From Streptomyces solicavernae (GTDB lineage: Bacteria > Actinomycetota > Actinomycetes > Streptomycetales > Streptomycetaceae), in contig NZ_JASCIR010000001.1 of assembly GCF_029968095.1 (NCBI RefSeq), positions 372,001 to 436,000 of the forward strand: a stretch of DNA of 64,000 bases, in the 5' to 3' direction. Below the pieces are notes generated by a model. It was given only the letters and a program-made list of their open reading frames with translations, did not search any database and was not told the origin of the DNA. Of this stretch, positions 53,591 to 61,989 are shown piece by piece. The position numbers and the translations under genes were made by a program. Position 1 is the stretch's first letter; each line of letters begins with the position of its first letter.

Positions 53591-54856
53591 GTGCACTCTG
53601 CTCTCTTCCTGATCGAGTTCGGCGCGATCATCCTGGGGCTCGGTCTGCTCGGGCGGTTCGCCGGGCGGTTCCGGTTCTCGCCGATCCCGCTGTACCTCCT
53701 CGCCGGTCTCGCGTTCGGCGAGGGCGGGCTGCTTCCGCTCGGCGCGAGTGAGGAGTTCGTGGCGATCGGCGCCGAGATCGGCGTGATCCTGCTGCTGCTC
53801 ATGCTGGGCCTTGAGTACACGGCCAGCGACCTGGTCTCCAACCTGAAGACCCAGTACCCGGCGGGTCTGGTCGACTTCGGCCTGAACGCGCTGCCCGGCG
53901 CGCTCGCCGCGCTGCTGCTCGGCTGGGGGCCGGTGGCGGCGGTGGTGCTCGCGGGCGTCACCTGGGTGTCGTCGTCCGGTGTCATCGCGAAGGTCCTCGG
54001 CGACCTGGGCCGGGTCGGCAACCGCGAGACCCCGGTGATCCTCAGCGTCCTCGTCCTTGAGGACCTGGCGATGGCGGTGTATCTGCCCATCATCACGGCC
54101 CTGTTGGCGGGTGTGAGCCTCGCCGCGGCGAGCTACACGCTGGCCATCGCACTCGGTGTGGCCGGCCTCGTACTGTTCGTCGCGCTGCGCTACGGGCGCG
54201 TGATCTCCCGCTTCGTCTCCAGCGACGACCCGGAGAAGCTGCTGCTCGTGGTGCTCGGCCTGACGCTGCTCGTGGCGGGCATAGCCCAGCAGTTGCAGGT
54301 GTCGGCCGCGGTCGGCGCGTTCCTCGTCGGCATCGCGCTGTCCGGTGAGGTCGCCGAGGGTACGCACACACTGCTCAGCCCGCTGCGGGACCTGTTCGCC
54401 GCGGTGTTCTTCGTCTTCTTCGGTCTGCACACCGACCCGGCGAGCATTCCGCCGGTGCTGCTGCCGGCGCTCGTCCTGGCCGTCGCCACGGCACTCACGA
54501 AGATCGCCACCGGGTACTGGGCGGCCAAGCGCGCCGGGGTCGGCGTGAAGGGCCGATGGCGGGCGGGCGGCACACTGGTCGCGCGCGGCGAGTTCTCCAT
54601 CGTCATCGCGGGGCTCGCCGTGACGGCCGGCGTGGAGCCGTCGCTCGGCCCGCTGGCGACGGCGTACGTCCTGATCCTGGTGATCGTGGGCCCGCTGACC
54701 GCGCGGTACACGCAGCCGATCGCCGGGTTCTTCATCAAGCGGCGCCAGGGCGGCGGGGGCGACGCGGGCGGCTCGCCTTCGGCCTCGGCAGCCGCACGGA
54801 CCAAGGCCGAGGCGCCCGGGCGTGCGGAGACGGCGGACGCGCACGTGCAGCCGTAA
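53591..54856 (+). CDS. KhtU/KefB-type K+/H+ antiporter (CPA2)
   Basis: A 421-residue membrane protein, GTG 53591, with about twelve helices. Typical CPA2 features are IPLYLLAGLAFGEGGLLPLG, VSSSGVIAKVLGDLGRVGNR, ILSVLVLEDLAMAVYLPI with the conserved Glu-Asp pair, and FVFFGLHTDPASIPPVLLPA. It has no cytoplasmic RCK domain of its own; the separate TrkA_C protein encoded upstream supplies it, as in KhtTU systems. The last 40 residues are disordered. Expected role: potassium efflux and pH homeostasis. Confidence 0.93.
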   Translation: MHSALFLIEFGAIILGLGLLGRFAGRFRFSPIPLYLLAGLAFGEGGLLPLGASEEFVAIGAEIGVILLLLMLGLEYTASDLVSNLKTQYPAGLVDFGLNALPGALAALLLGWGPVAAVVLAGVTWVSSSGVIAKVLGDLGRVGNRETPVILSVLVLEDLAMAVYLPIITALLAGVSLAAASYTLAIALGVAGLVLFVALRYGRVISRFVSSDDPEKLLLVVLGLTLLVAGIAQQLQVSAAVGAFLVGIALSGEVAEGTHTLLSPLRDLFAAVFFVFFGLHTDPASIPPVLLPALVLAVATALTKIATGYWAAKRAGVGVKGRWRAGGTLVARGEFSIVIAGLAVTAGVEPSLGPLATAYVLILVIVGPLTARYTQPIAGFFIKRRQGGGGDAGGSPSASAAARTKAEAPGRAETADAHVQP

Positions 54857-54883
54857 GCCGTGGGGCAACCTCGAGGCCGTGGG

Positions 54884-54928
54884 CCTTGGGCCTTGGGGCC
54901 TTGGGGCCTTGGGGCCGTGGGGCCTTGG
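54884..54928. repeat. 8-bp tandem repeat CCTTGGGG
   Basis: Five to six units with one CCGTGGGG variant directly behind the antiporter gene and ahead of the terminator at 54960. Confidence 0.8.
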
Positions 54929-54959
54929 CGCCCGGGGAACGGCCGCGGGGAACGGCAGC

Positions 54960-54993
54960 GGGGAGGCGGCGGGCAGACGCTCGCCGCCTCCCC
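54960..54993. terminator. terminator hairpin behind the antiporter
   Basis: Arms GGGGAGGCGGCGGGC and GCTCGCCGCCTCCCC pair at 14 of 15 positions around a four-base loop, followed by GTTTC. The rest of the 54857-55218 gap shows only an AT-richer likely promoter (GGGAATTCCCC near 55104). Confidence 0.88.
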
Positions 54994-55218
54994 GTTTCGG
55001 TGCCGCTTCGCGGCCGCTCAGCGGGCGTTCAGTGGTCCAGGCCACTGACGCGGCGCAGGCGGGCGGACGTGCGCGGGGGAAACCCGCCGGGAACCGCCCT
55101 GACATGGGAATTCCCCTTCCTGTAGGCATGATTGACGGAACGTCGGAGAGCCGGTACCACTGACACCCACGTTCGGCCCCGCACGCCCCATCGCGACTCA
55201 TCGCCCCGGGAGGCAGCA

Positions 55219-57243
55219 TTGCGAAGGTCAGCCCCTGCCAGAGACGTGACTGCCAAAGACGTGACTGCCAGAGACGTGACTGCCGGAGATGTGACCGTGC
55301 GCCGACGTCTGACGAGGACCTCGGGCGCCGTGGCAGCGGCCGCCCTGCTGCTGCCGCTGCTTGCGGCGGCACCGTCCGAGGGCGCCCCGGTCGCCGCGTC
55401 CGCGCGGCTGCAGGGCGCGTTCGCCGCGGCGGCCGCCGAGTACCGGGTGCCGCAGAGCGTGCTGCTCGGCGTCTCCTTTCTGCAGTCCCGCTGGGACGGG
55501 CACGGAGGCGCGGCGAGTGTCAGCGGCGGCTACGGCCCGATGCACCTGACGGACGCGCGCACCGCCCTCGACAAGGCCCCGCACCACAGCCACGGCACGG
55601 AGGACGCCCGCGGCGACACCCGGCGCCCCGCGCGCGCCCCCGAGGCGAAGCTGCCCGACCCGGCCGACCTGCCCGAGCGCCTTCGCACCCTGCCGAAGGC
55701 GGCCGAGCTGACCGGCATCGACGCGGAGGAGCTGCGCACCGACCCGGCGGCGAACGTCCGCGGCGGCGCCGCCCTGCTGGCCGCCGCACAGCGCGCGGCC
55801 GGCGGGGACACCGACAGCGCGGACCCGGCGGACTGGTACGCGGCGGTCGCGAAGTTCTCCGGCGCCGACGACCGCGCCACCGCCGCCTCGTACGCCAACG
55901 AGGTGTTCGCGGTGATCCGGGACGGCCAGGAGCGCACGACCGACGCGGGCCAGCACGTCCGGCTCGCCGCCACGAAGGGCCTGGAGCCGGACGCGTCCCG
56001 TCTGGAGCGGCTGGGCCTGCGCCGCACCTCCGCGGCGCCGACGGACTGCCCGAAGTCGGTGTCGTGCGAGTGGATCCCGGCCCCGTACGAGGAGTTCGGC
56101 GAGGACGACTACGGCAACCACGACAAGGCGGACCGGCCGAAGGACCAGAAGATCCGGTACATCGTGGTGCACGACACCGAGGGCAGCTGGGACACCACCC
56201 TGAAGCTGGTGCAGGACCCGGAGTACGTGTCGTGGCAGTACACGCTGCGCTCCACGGACGGCCACATCGCGCAGCACCTGAAGCTGAAGGACGTCGGCTG
56301 GCACGCGGGCAACTGGGCGGTCAACGCGCAGTCGGTCGGCCTGGAGCACGAGGGCTTCCTCACCGAGCCGGACGCCTGGTACACGGAGGCGATGTACCGC
56401 AGCTCGGCCCGCCTGGTGAAGTACCTCGCGAAGCGGTACGACATCCCGCTCGACCGGCAGCACATCCTCGGCCACGACACGGTGCCGGGCACGACGACCT
56501 CGTCGATCCCGGGCATGCACACGGACCCGGGCCCGTACTGGGACTGGCAGCACTACTTCACGCTGATGGGCAAGCCGTTCAAGCGGACGGCGGGACCGGA
56601 CGGCGGTCTGGTGACCGTGGCGCCCCCATACGACGAGCACAAGCCGGAGTTCACGGGCTGCACGGAGGCCGGCGAGAAGTGCCCGGCGCACGGTTCGAGC
56701 GCGGTGCGGGTGCGCACCGAGCCGCGTGACGACGCTCCGCTGGTCAAGGACATCGGCCTGCATCCGGGCGGCGGTGAGTCGACGACCGGCGTCAACGACC
56801 TGGGCTCACGGCTGTCCACGGGCCAGCAGTACGCGGTCGCGGACCGCAAGGGCGACTGGACGGCGATCTGGTTCCTCGGGCAGAAGGCCTGGTTCAAGAA
56901 CCCGAAGGAGCAGCCGACGGCGGTCGACGCGCGGGGCCTCACGGTCACCCCGAAGGAGGGGGCGGCGGACGTCCCGGTCTACGGCCGCCCGTACCCGGAG
57001 GCCTCGGCCTACCCCTCCGGCATCGAGCCGCAGCCGGTGTCGCCGCTGCCGTACAAGCTGCTCAAGGGCCAGAAGTACGCGACGGGCGGGAAGGTCCCGG
57101 CCGAGTACTACTACGCGACAACGTTCGACACGTCCGACCACAAGGTGGTGCGTGGCAAGGACACGTACTACGAGATCCAGTTCGGCCACAGGATCGCGTT
57201 CGTACGGGCCGCGGACGTGCGGGTGGTGCCGTCGGGGTCGTAG
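55219..57243 (+). CDS. secreted N-acetylmuramoyl-L-alanine amidase (amidase_2/PGRP)
   Basis: A 674-residue exported peptidoglycan hydrolase. TTG 55219 has GGGAGG five bases upstream; GTG 55297 with GGAG eight bases upstream is an alternative that removes a four-unit repeat tail. The signal peptide is RRRLTRTSGAVAAAALLLPL. Residues about 60-230 are a helical region resembling a lytic-transglycosylase-like or linker domain; the zinc amidase domain follows with RYIVVHDTEGSW, VGWHAGNW and ILGHDTVPGT...HTDPGPYWDW (ligands His, His and Asp/His). The C-terminus has SH3-like repeats (SSAVRVRTEPRDDAPLVKDI; WTAIWFLGQKAWFKNPK) that probably bind the wall. Confidence 0.92.
   Translation: MRRSAPARDVTAKDVTARDVTAGDVTVRRRLTRTSGAVAAAALLLPLLAAAPSEGAPVAASARLQGAFAAAAAEYRVPQSVLLGVSFLQSRWDGHGGAASVSGGYGPMHLTDARTALDKAPHHSHGTEDARGDTRRPARAPEAKLPDPADLPERLRTLPKAAELTGIDAEELRTDPAANVRGGAALLAAAQRAAGGDTDSADPADWYAAVAKFSGADDRATAASYANEVFAVIRDGQERTTDAGQHVRLAATKGLEPDASRLERLGLRRTSAAPTDCPKSVSCEWIPAPYEEFGEDDYGNHDKADRPKDQKIRYIVVHDTEGSWDTTLKLVQDPEYVSWQYTLRSTDGHIAQHLKLKDVGWHAGNWAVNAQSVGLEHEGFLTEPDAWYTEAMYRSSARLVKYLAKRYDIPLDRQHILGHDTVPGTTTSSIPGMHTDPGPYWDWQHYFTLMGKPFKRTAGPDGGLVTVAPPYDEHKPEFTGCTEAGEKCPAHGSSAVRVRTEPRDDAPLVKDIGLHPGGGESTTGVNDLGSRLSTGQQYAVADRKGDWTAIWFLGQKAWFKNPKEQPTAVDARGLTVTPKEGAADVPVYGRPYPEASAYPSGIEPQPVSPLPYKLLKGQKYATGGKVPAEYYYATTFDTSDHKVVRGKDTYYEIQFGHRIAFVRAADVRVVPSGS
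55240..55299. repeat. four 15-bp repeats at the amidase start
   Basis: Units AGAGACGTGACTGCC, AAAGACGTGACTGCC, AGAGACGTGACTGCC and GGAGATGTGACCGTG encode R/K/G-D-V-T-A repeats. Each holds a GTG and a purine-rich GAGA/GGAG patch, so each could serve as an in-frame start. Confidence 0.82.
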
Positions 57244-57277
57244 CGGGGCGTAGGTCCGGTGCCTGTGTGCCCTGGGG

Positions 57278-57787
57278 TCAGCCCTGCTGGAAGAGCTCCG
57301 CGGGCAGCGGCTTCAGGAGGGCGTACAGGTCGTCGGTGATGGGGCGGTCCCAGGCGGCGATGGTCACCAGGACGTTGTCGCTGCGGTCGAACTGGACGCA
57401 GGAGATCCGGGACTCGGAGAGCTTGACGCGGCGCACGATCAGCAGGTTGTCGCCCTGCATGACGGGGACGTCCTCGGTCTCGACGACCTCGATGTCCTCG
57501 TCGTTCTCCAGCGCGAGCAGCAGCTGCGCCACCTCGAACGGCACGTCCTTGTCGCCGGTCTCCCGGGCCGGGGAGCCCTCCGGCAGGTTGCCGATGACCA
57601 TGGCGGGGCCGCGGCCGCCGAACAGGTCGTACCGCAGGAACACGCCCTGGCAGCTGCCGTCGGGGGCGGGCAGCAGGCCCGCGCCGAGGTTGCCGGGCCA
57701 GTCCCCCGGGTCCATGGCCAGGACGTCGAAGTCCGGGCCCGCGGGGGTGGGGGCGCTGCGGCGGCGGAGGAAGGACATGCGGTCCAT
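57278..57787 (-). CDS. conserved hypothetical protein (169 aa)
   Basis: ATG 57787 (MDRMSFLRRRSAPTPAGPDF) is preceded by GGAG at a wide spacing; ATG 57778 is the alternative. The protein is a soluble alpha/beta fold with blocks VLAMDPGDWPGNLGAGLLPA, GVFLRYDLFGGRGPAMVIGN and EVVETEDVPVMQGDNLLIVR. No catalytic motif is evident. It looks like a conserved Streptomyces protein of unknown function. It converges with the amidase gene, 34 bases away, without a clear hairpin. Confidence 0.8.
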   Translation of the reverse strand: MDRMSFLRRRSAPTPAGPDFDVLAMDPGDWPGNLGAGLLPAPDGSCQGVFLRYDLFGGRGPAMVIGNLPEGSPARETGDKDVPFEVAQLLLALENDEDIEVVETEDVPVMQGDNLLIVRRVKLSESRISCVQFDRSDNVLVTIAAWDRPITDDLYALLKPLPAELFQQG

Positions 57788-57943
57788 GGTACGTGGCTTT
57801 CTCCGGCGGCCGTGCGCCTGGGGGCTTCGCCCCCGGGCCCCGGTTTCGAGGCCGTCATTCGGCTGCCGACCCGTCGTGGCCGGTCGCGCAGGGGTGTGTG
57901 GTGCTGTGGTGAGTGCGCCGGAGGCCCTGGCACGCTGCGCTCC

Positions 57944-58082
57944 ATGAAGATCGCGACAGCCCGGTTCACCTGTGCCCCCGCCGACGTCCGGCGAACCTGC
58001 GGCAGCTCGCCCGGCTCGCCGACGAGGCCCGGGTGCGGGGTGCCGGGCCGTGGTGTTCCCGGGGCCTTCGGGCTGCACCTAG
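57944..58082 (+). pseudogene. carbon-nitrogen hydrolase (nitrilase family) remnant
   Basis: ATG 57944 gives MKIATARFTCAPADVR, the N-terminus of a nitrilase-superfamily enzyme. After one missing base the next frame reads NLRQLARLADEARVRGA, and a further shift gives AVVFPG, the usual strand before the catalytic Glu (which is lost). TAG follows at 58080-58082. Only about 45 of 260-300 expected codons remain, so this is a decayed fragment. The bases between 57788 and 57943 carry another copy of the GTCGTGGCCGGTCGCGCA intergenic element. Confidence 0.72.
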
Positions 58083-58103
58083 ATGATTGAGTCCGAGGGG
58101 CTG

Positions 58104-59024
58104 TCACGTCGGCCCGGCCGGCAGCTCCCGTGGCCAGGCGCCCGCCGAGCGCAGCAGGTCCATGAACGCGCGCTCCGCCGGGGAGAGCAGGCGGTCGCGG
58201 CGGCGGATCAGGTTGACCGGGCGGGGGCGGGGGGCGGGGCTGGCCGGGAGGACGACGAGGGTGCCGGCGCGTACGTCGTCGACGATCGCGTGCTCCGAGA
58301 TCAGCGCGATCCCCAGGTTCGCCGCCACGCACTGCTTCGCGGCCTCCGGCCCCCACACCGCGCCGCGCGACACCGTGTCCAACCCCCACTCCGAGAGGGC
58401 CTGTTCCTGCAGGACGCGGGTCTGCGAGCCGGGTTCGCGGAGCAGGAAGCGGCAGTCGGCGAGGTCCTGCGGCCGGACCTCCGTACGCCCGGCGAGCGGG
58501 TGGGCGGGGGACGCGATCAGGACGAGGCGTTCGTCGAGGACGGTCTCCGTGAGGAGCTGCGACGCGGTGGGCACGCCGGCGACGACCGCCACACCGATGT
58601 CGCCGGCCAGCAGGCGTTCCAGTACGGCCTCGTTGTTGCCGACGAACACGTCGCACTCGATGCCGGGGTGCCGTTCCTGGTAGCGGGCCAGGAGCGACGG
58701 CAGCAGATACGTGCCGACGGTCGTGGAGCCGCCGACCAGGAGTCGCCCCGAGGCCAGGCCGCTCACCTGCTGCACGGCCGCCACCGCCTCCTCCGCGAGG
58801 AGGAACACACGCTTGCCGTACTCGGCGAGCACCTCGCCCTCGGCGGTGGGCCGGGCCCGGGAGCCGGAGCGGTCGATCAGGGTGACCTTCAGGGACTGTT
58901 CGAGCCTGCGCACCTGGTTGGAGACCGAGGGCTGGCTCATGTAGAGCCTGTGTGCCGCAGCGGAGAACCCCTGGTGCTCCACGACCTGCATGAAGATCCA
59001 CAAACGGTGGAGGTTCAGTTCCAC
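58104..59024 (-). CDS. LysR-family regulator of the phosphonate cluster
   Basis: A 306-residue activator of standard LysR size, GTG 59024. The winged helix is MELNLHRLWIFMQVVEHQGF with SAAAHRLYMSQPSVSNQVRR; the effector domain has GRLLVGGSTTVGTYLLPSLL and ANLGIALISEHAIVDDVRAG. It is divergent from the phosphonoacetate hydrolase gene across 246 bases that contain a T-N11-A palindrome at 59149, the expected LysR layout. It probably senses a phosphonate intermediate such as phosphonoacetate or 2-aminoethylphosphonate; the ligand is inferred from the cluster. Confidence 0.9.
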   Translation of the reverse strand: MELNLHRLWIFMQVVEHQGFSAAAHRLYMSQPSVSNQVRRLEQSLKVTLIDRSGSRARPTAEGEVLAEYGKRVFLLAEEAVAAVQQVSGLASGRLLVGGSTTVGTYLLPSLLARYQERHPGIECDVFVGNNEAVLERLLAGDIGVAVVAGVPTASQLLTETVLDERLVLIASPAHPLAGRTEVRPQDLADCRFLLREPGSQTRVLQEQALSEWGLDTVSRGAVWGPEAAKQCVAANLGIALISEHAIVDDVRAGTLVVLPASPAPRPRPVNLIRRRDRLLSPAERAFMDLLRSAGAWPRELPAGPT

Positions 59025-59148
59025 ACGCGCCCCTCCGCCCGCCCTCGTGCCGTCCTCGTGCCGACCTCGTCGGTCAACCGGCCGCCGAGCCTAGCCGGGC
59101 CGCCGCCCGCCGGGGAGGCCCCGGACCAGGAACGTCGCGGCCGGTGGG

Positions 59149-59165
59149 GCTATGGCGGCCATAGC
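59149..59165. promoter_or_regulatory. LysR-type operator GCTATGG-CGG-CCATAGC
   Basis: A perfect palindrome with seven-base arms and the T-N11-A core, in the spacer between the LysR gene and the divergent hydrolase. It lies 121 bases ahead of the hydrolase start. Confidence 0.78.
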
Positions 59166-59270
59166 GAATCCGGTGGTTCTTCCGGCCCGGCCGCCGGTGT
59201 ACCCATGAAACGCGGCACGGCGAACGTTCAGGCCGGCCGCGAGACTTCGACCTCAGGGGTGGATCCGTAC

Positions 59271-60518
59271 ATGACCGAACCGCTGACTGTGAACGGGCGC
59301 CGCTACCACCGGCCCCACCGGCCCGTCGTCGTCGTGTGCATCGACGGCAGCGAGGACGCCTACCACGAGCGGGCCATCGCCGACGGCCGCATGCCGTTCC
59401 TGGAGCGCATGCTGAGCACGGGCGCGGACCTGCGGGCCGACTGCACCATGCCGTCCTTCACCAACCCCAACAACCTGTCCATCGCGACCGGTGTGCCGCC
59501 CGCCGTGCACGGCATCTGCGGCAACTATTTCTACGACACCGCCTCCGGCGCCGAGGTCATGATGAACGACCCCGAGCTGCTGCGCGCGCCGACGCTGTTC
59601 GCCGCGTTCTCGCAGGCCGGGGCGAAGGTCGCCGTGATCACCGCCAAGGACAAGCTGCGCAGGCTCCTCGGCAGCGGGCTGAAGGACGGCATCTGCTTCT
59701 CCGCCGAGAAGGCCGACCAGGCCACCGAGGCGGAGAACGGCATCGGCAAGGTCCTGGAGCGCACCGGCATGGAGCTGCCGTCCGTGTACAGCGCGGAACT
59801 CAGCGAACTCGTCATGGCCGCGGGGACGGACATCCTCGACAAGGACCGGCCCGACCTGATGTACCTGTCGCTCACCGACTACATCCAGCACAAGCACGCG
59901 CCGGGCTCGCCCGTCGCCAACGACTTCTACGCCATGCTCGACCGGTACTTCGAGCGGATCGACGCGCTCGGCGCCGTACTCGTCGTCACCGCCGACCACG
60001 GCATGAACGCCAAGGCCGACGGCGAGGGCACGGCCCGCGTCGTCCATCTCCAGGACGACCTCGACGCCCGTCTCGAACCGGGTGCGGCGCGGGTCGTGCT
60101 GCCCATCACCGACCCGTACACGGTGCACCACGGTGCGCTCGGCTCGTACGCGACCGTGCATCTGCCCGCCTCGGCCGACCGGGAGGCGGTGGCCGCCGGG
60201 CTCGCCCGGCTCGAAGGCGTCGACGAGGTGCTGACGCGCGAGGCGGCCTGCGCGCGGTTCGAGCTGCCCGGCGACCGGATCGGCGACCTCGTCGTCATCG
60301 CCGAGCGCAACACGGTCCTCGGCACGACACCCGCCCGGCACGACATCTCCGGCTTCAAGGAGCCGCTGCGCTCGCACGGCGGGCTGTCCGAGCAGAAGGT
60401 GCCGTTCCTCGTCAACGCACCCGTCGGGGGCCTGCCCGCGGGGCACCGGCTGCGCAACTTCGACGCGTACTGGGTCGGCGCCGCCGTCGCCGCGGGCGAG
60501 CAGCCGCCCGCCGCCTGA
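59271..60518 (+). CDS. phnA: phosphonoacetate hydrolase (PhnA type)
   Basis: A 415-residue zinc hydrolase of the alkaline-phosphatase superfamily. ATG 59271 follows GGGGTGGA. Diagnostic blocks are VVVVCIDGSEDAYHERAIAD, the nucleophile region DCTMPSFTNPNNLSIATGVP with Thr, GICGNYFYDTASGAEVMMND, LSLTDYIQHKHAPGSP and VVTADHGMNAKA with metal-binding Asp and His. The enzyme cleaves phosphonoacetate to acetate and phosphate, the last step of the PhnW-PhnY-PhnA route for 2-aminoethylphosphonate. It leads the transporter and oxidoreductase genes on the plus strand. Confidence 0.93.
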   Translation: MTEPLTVNGRRYHRPHRPVVVVCIDGSEDAYHERAIADGRMPFLERMLSTGADLRADCTMPSFTNPNNLSIATGVPPAVHGICGNYFYDTASGAEVMMNDPELLRAPTLFAAFSQAGAKVAVITAKDKLRRLLGSGLKDGICFSAEKADQATEAENGIGKVLERTGMELPSVYSAELSELVMAAGTDILDKDRPDLMYLSLTDYIQHKHAPGSPVANDFYAMLDRYFERIDALGAVLVVTADHGMNAKADGEGTARVVHLQDDLDARLEPGAARVVLPITDPYTVHHGALGSYATVHLPASADREAVAAGLARLEGVDEVLTREAACARFELPGDRIGDLVVIAERNTVLGTTPARHDISGFKEPLRSHGGLSEQKVPFLVNAPVGGLPAGHRLRNFDAYWVGAAVAAGEQPPAA

Positions 60519-60628
60519 ACGACCGGGTCCCGTGCCCGCGCGCGGGACCCGCACCCGCCCGGAGAACGACCACCGCGCCACCCCCCACGTACCCGTATCG
60601 GCATCAGGACGAGGGACAGGACACCGCC

Positions 60629-61948
60629 ATGGCCGACCTCGCACCACCGCAGGGCAGTTCACGGACCGTCAGGGGGAGCACCGACGCCACCCGTTGGCGC
60701 TGGCGGATCTTCGCGGTCACCTGGCTCGCGTACGCGGGCTTCTACTTCGTACGCCAGGCCTTCTCCGTCGCCAAGCTCGGCATCCTGGAGGACCCGGGCG
60801 TCAACACGGTCCTCACCGAGCAGGTTCTCGGCGTCCTCGACGCCGTCTATCTCGCCGCCTACGCGGTGGGCCAGTTCCTGTGGGGCATGTGGGCCGACCG
60901 GTTCGGGCCGCGGGTCGTCGTCATCGGCGGCATGGTCGGCGCGATCGCCGCGGCCTGTGTGATGGGCCTCAGCTCTGCTCTGCTCGTGTTCGGCGGCGCC
61001 ATGGTGGTGCAGGGCCTCGCGCAGTCGACGGGCTGGGCGCCGCTGTGCAAGAACATGGGCAGCTTCTTTCCCATGCGGCAGCGCGGGCGCGTCCTCGGCC
61101 TGTGGTCCACCAACTACGCCTTCGGCGGGCTCGCCGCGCCGCCGTTCCTCGGCTGGGTCGCGTACTCGCTGTCCGACAGCTGGCGGATCGCGTTCTTCGC
61201 GGGCGCGGCCACGCTCGGTGTGGTGCTGCTGCTGTTCGTGCTGCTGCAGAAGAACTCGCCGTACGACGCCGGCATCGAGGCGGAGGAGACGACGCAGACG
61301 CAGGCCGGACAGGACGGCCCCGAGCCGCGCCGGGCCGGGCTCGCGCTCTACCGGGAGACACTGCGCGACCGGATGGTGCTCACCCTGGGCGCCGCGTACT
61401 TCCTGCTCAAGCCCGCCCGGTACGCGATCCTGCTGTGGGGTCCGGTGCTGGTCAGCCGCCGGCTGCCGGACGTCGACAAGGTGGGCGCGGTCCTCATCCC
61501 GGTCGCGTTCGGCGTCGCGGGGGTGCTCGCTCCGATCGTGGTGGGCTGGCTCTCCGACAAGCTGTTCGGCTCCCGCCGGGTGCCGCCGTGCGTGCTCGCG
61601 CTGGGCCTGCTGACCGTGACGCTCACGCTGTTCATGCCGCTCACCGCCACCGGCAGCGTGCCCGTGATGGTCGCCGTGCTAGCCGTCATCGGTCTCACCG
61701 TGTACGCCGCCGACTCGATGATCTCCTGCGTCGCGGCCGTCGACTTCGGCACGGACAAGGGCGCGGGCACGGCTGCCGGGCTGGTCAACGGCTGTGGCTC
61801 CGTCGGGGCGATCCTGGGCGGGCTGCTGCCCGGGTTCCTCTCCGGCGGGGTGCTGTTCACCGGCTTCGCCGGGGCCGCGCTGCTCGCCGGACTGCTGATG
61901 CTGCCGCACTGGAACCGGCGGCCGCGCGCCGCCGCCGTCTCCTCCTGA
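60629..61948 (+). CDS. MFS transporter, organophosphate:phosphate antiporter-like (OPA)
   Basis: A 439-residue transporter with twelve predicted helices, ATG 60629 with GAGGGACAGG upstream. The WRIFAVTWLAYAGFYFVRQA and FSVAKLGILEDPG opening and SFFPMRQRGRVLGLWSTNYA loop match the GlpT/UhpT/PgtP (OPA) family, including the conserved Arg residues that bind the phosphate group. In this cluster it probably imports a phosphonate such as phosphonoacetate or 2-aminoethylphosphonate. It follows phnA by 110 bases. Confidence 0.91.
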   Translation: MADLAPPQGSSRTVRGSTDATRWRWRIFAVTWLAYAGFYFVRQAFSVAKLGILEDPGVNTVLTEQVLGVLDAVYLAAYAVGQFLWGMWADRFGPRVVVIGGMVGAIAAACVMGLSSALLVFGGAMVVQGLAQSTGWAPLCKNMGSFFPMRQRGRVLGLWSTNYAFGGLAAPPFLGWVAYSLSDSWRIAFFAGAATLGVVLLLFVLLQKNSPYDAGIEAEETTQTQAGQDGPEPRRAGLALYRETLRDRMVLTLGAAYFLLKPARYAILLWGPVLVSRRLPDVDKVGAVLIPVAFGVAGVLAPIVVGWLSDKLFGSRRVPPCVLALGLLTVTLTLFMPLTATGSVPVMVAVLAVIGLTVYAADSMISCVAAVDFGTDKGAGTAAGLVNGCGSVGAILGGLLPGFLSGGVLFTGFAGAALLAGLLMLPHWNRRPRAAAVSS

Positions 61949-61989
61949 CCGGGCGCCCGGCCCGACACCCCGAGAGAGGTTTCTCCTTC

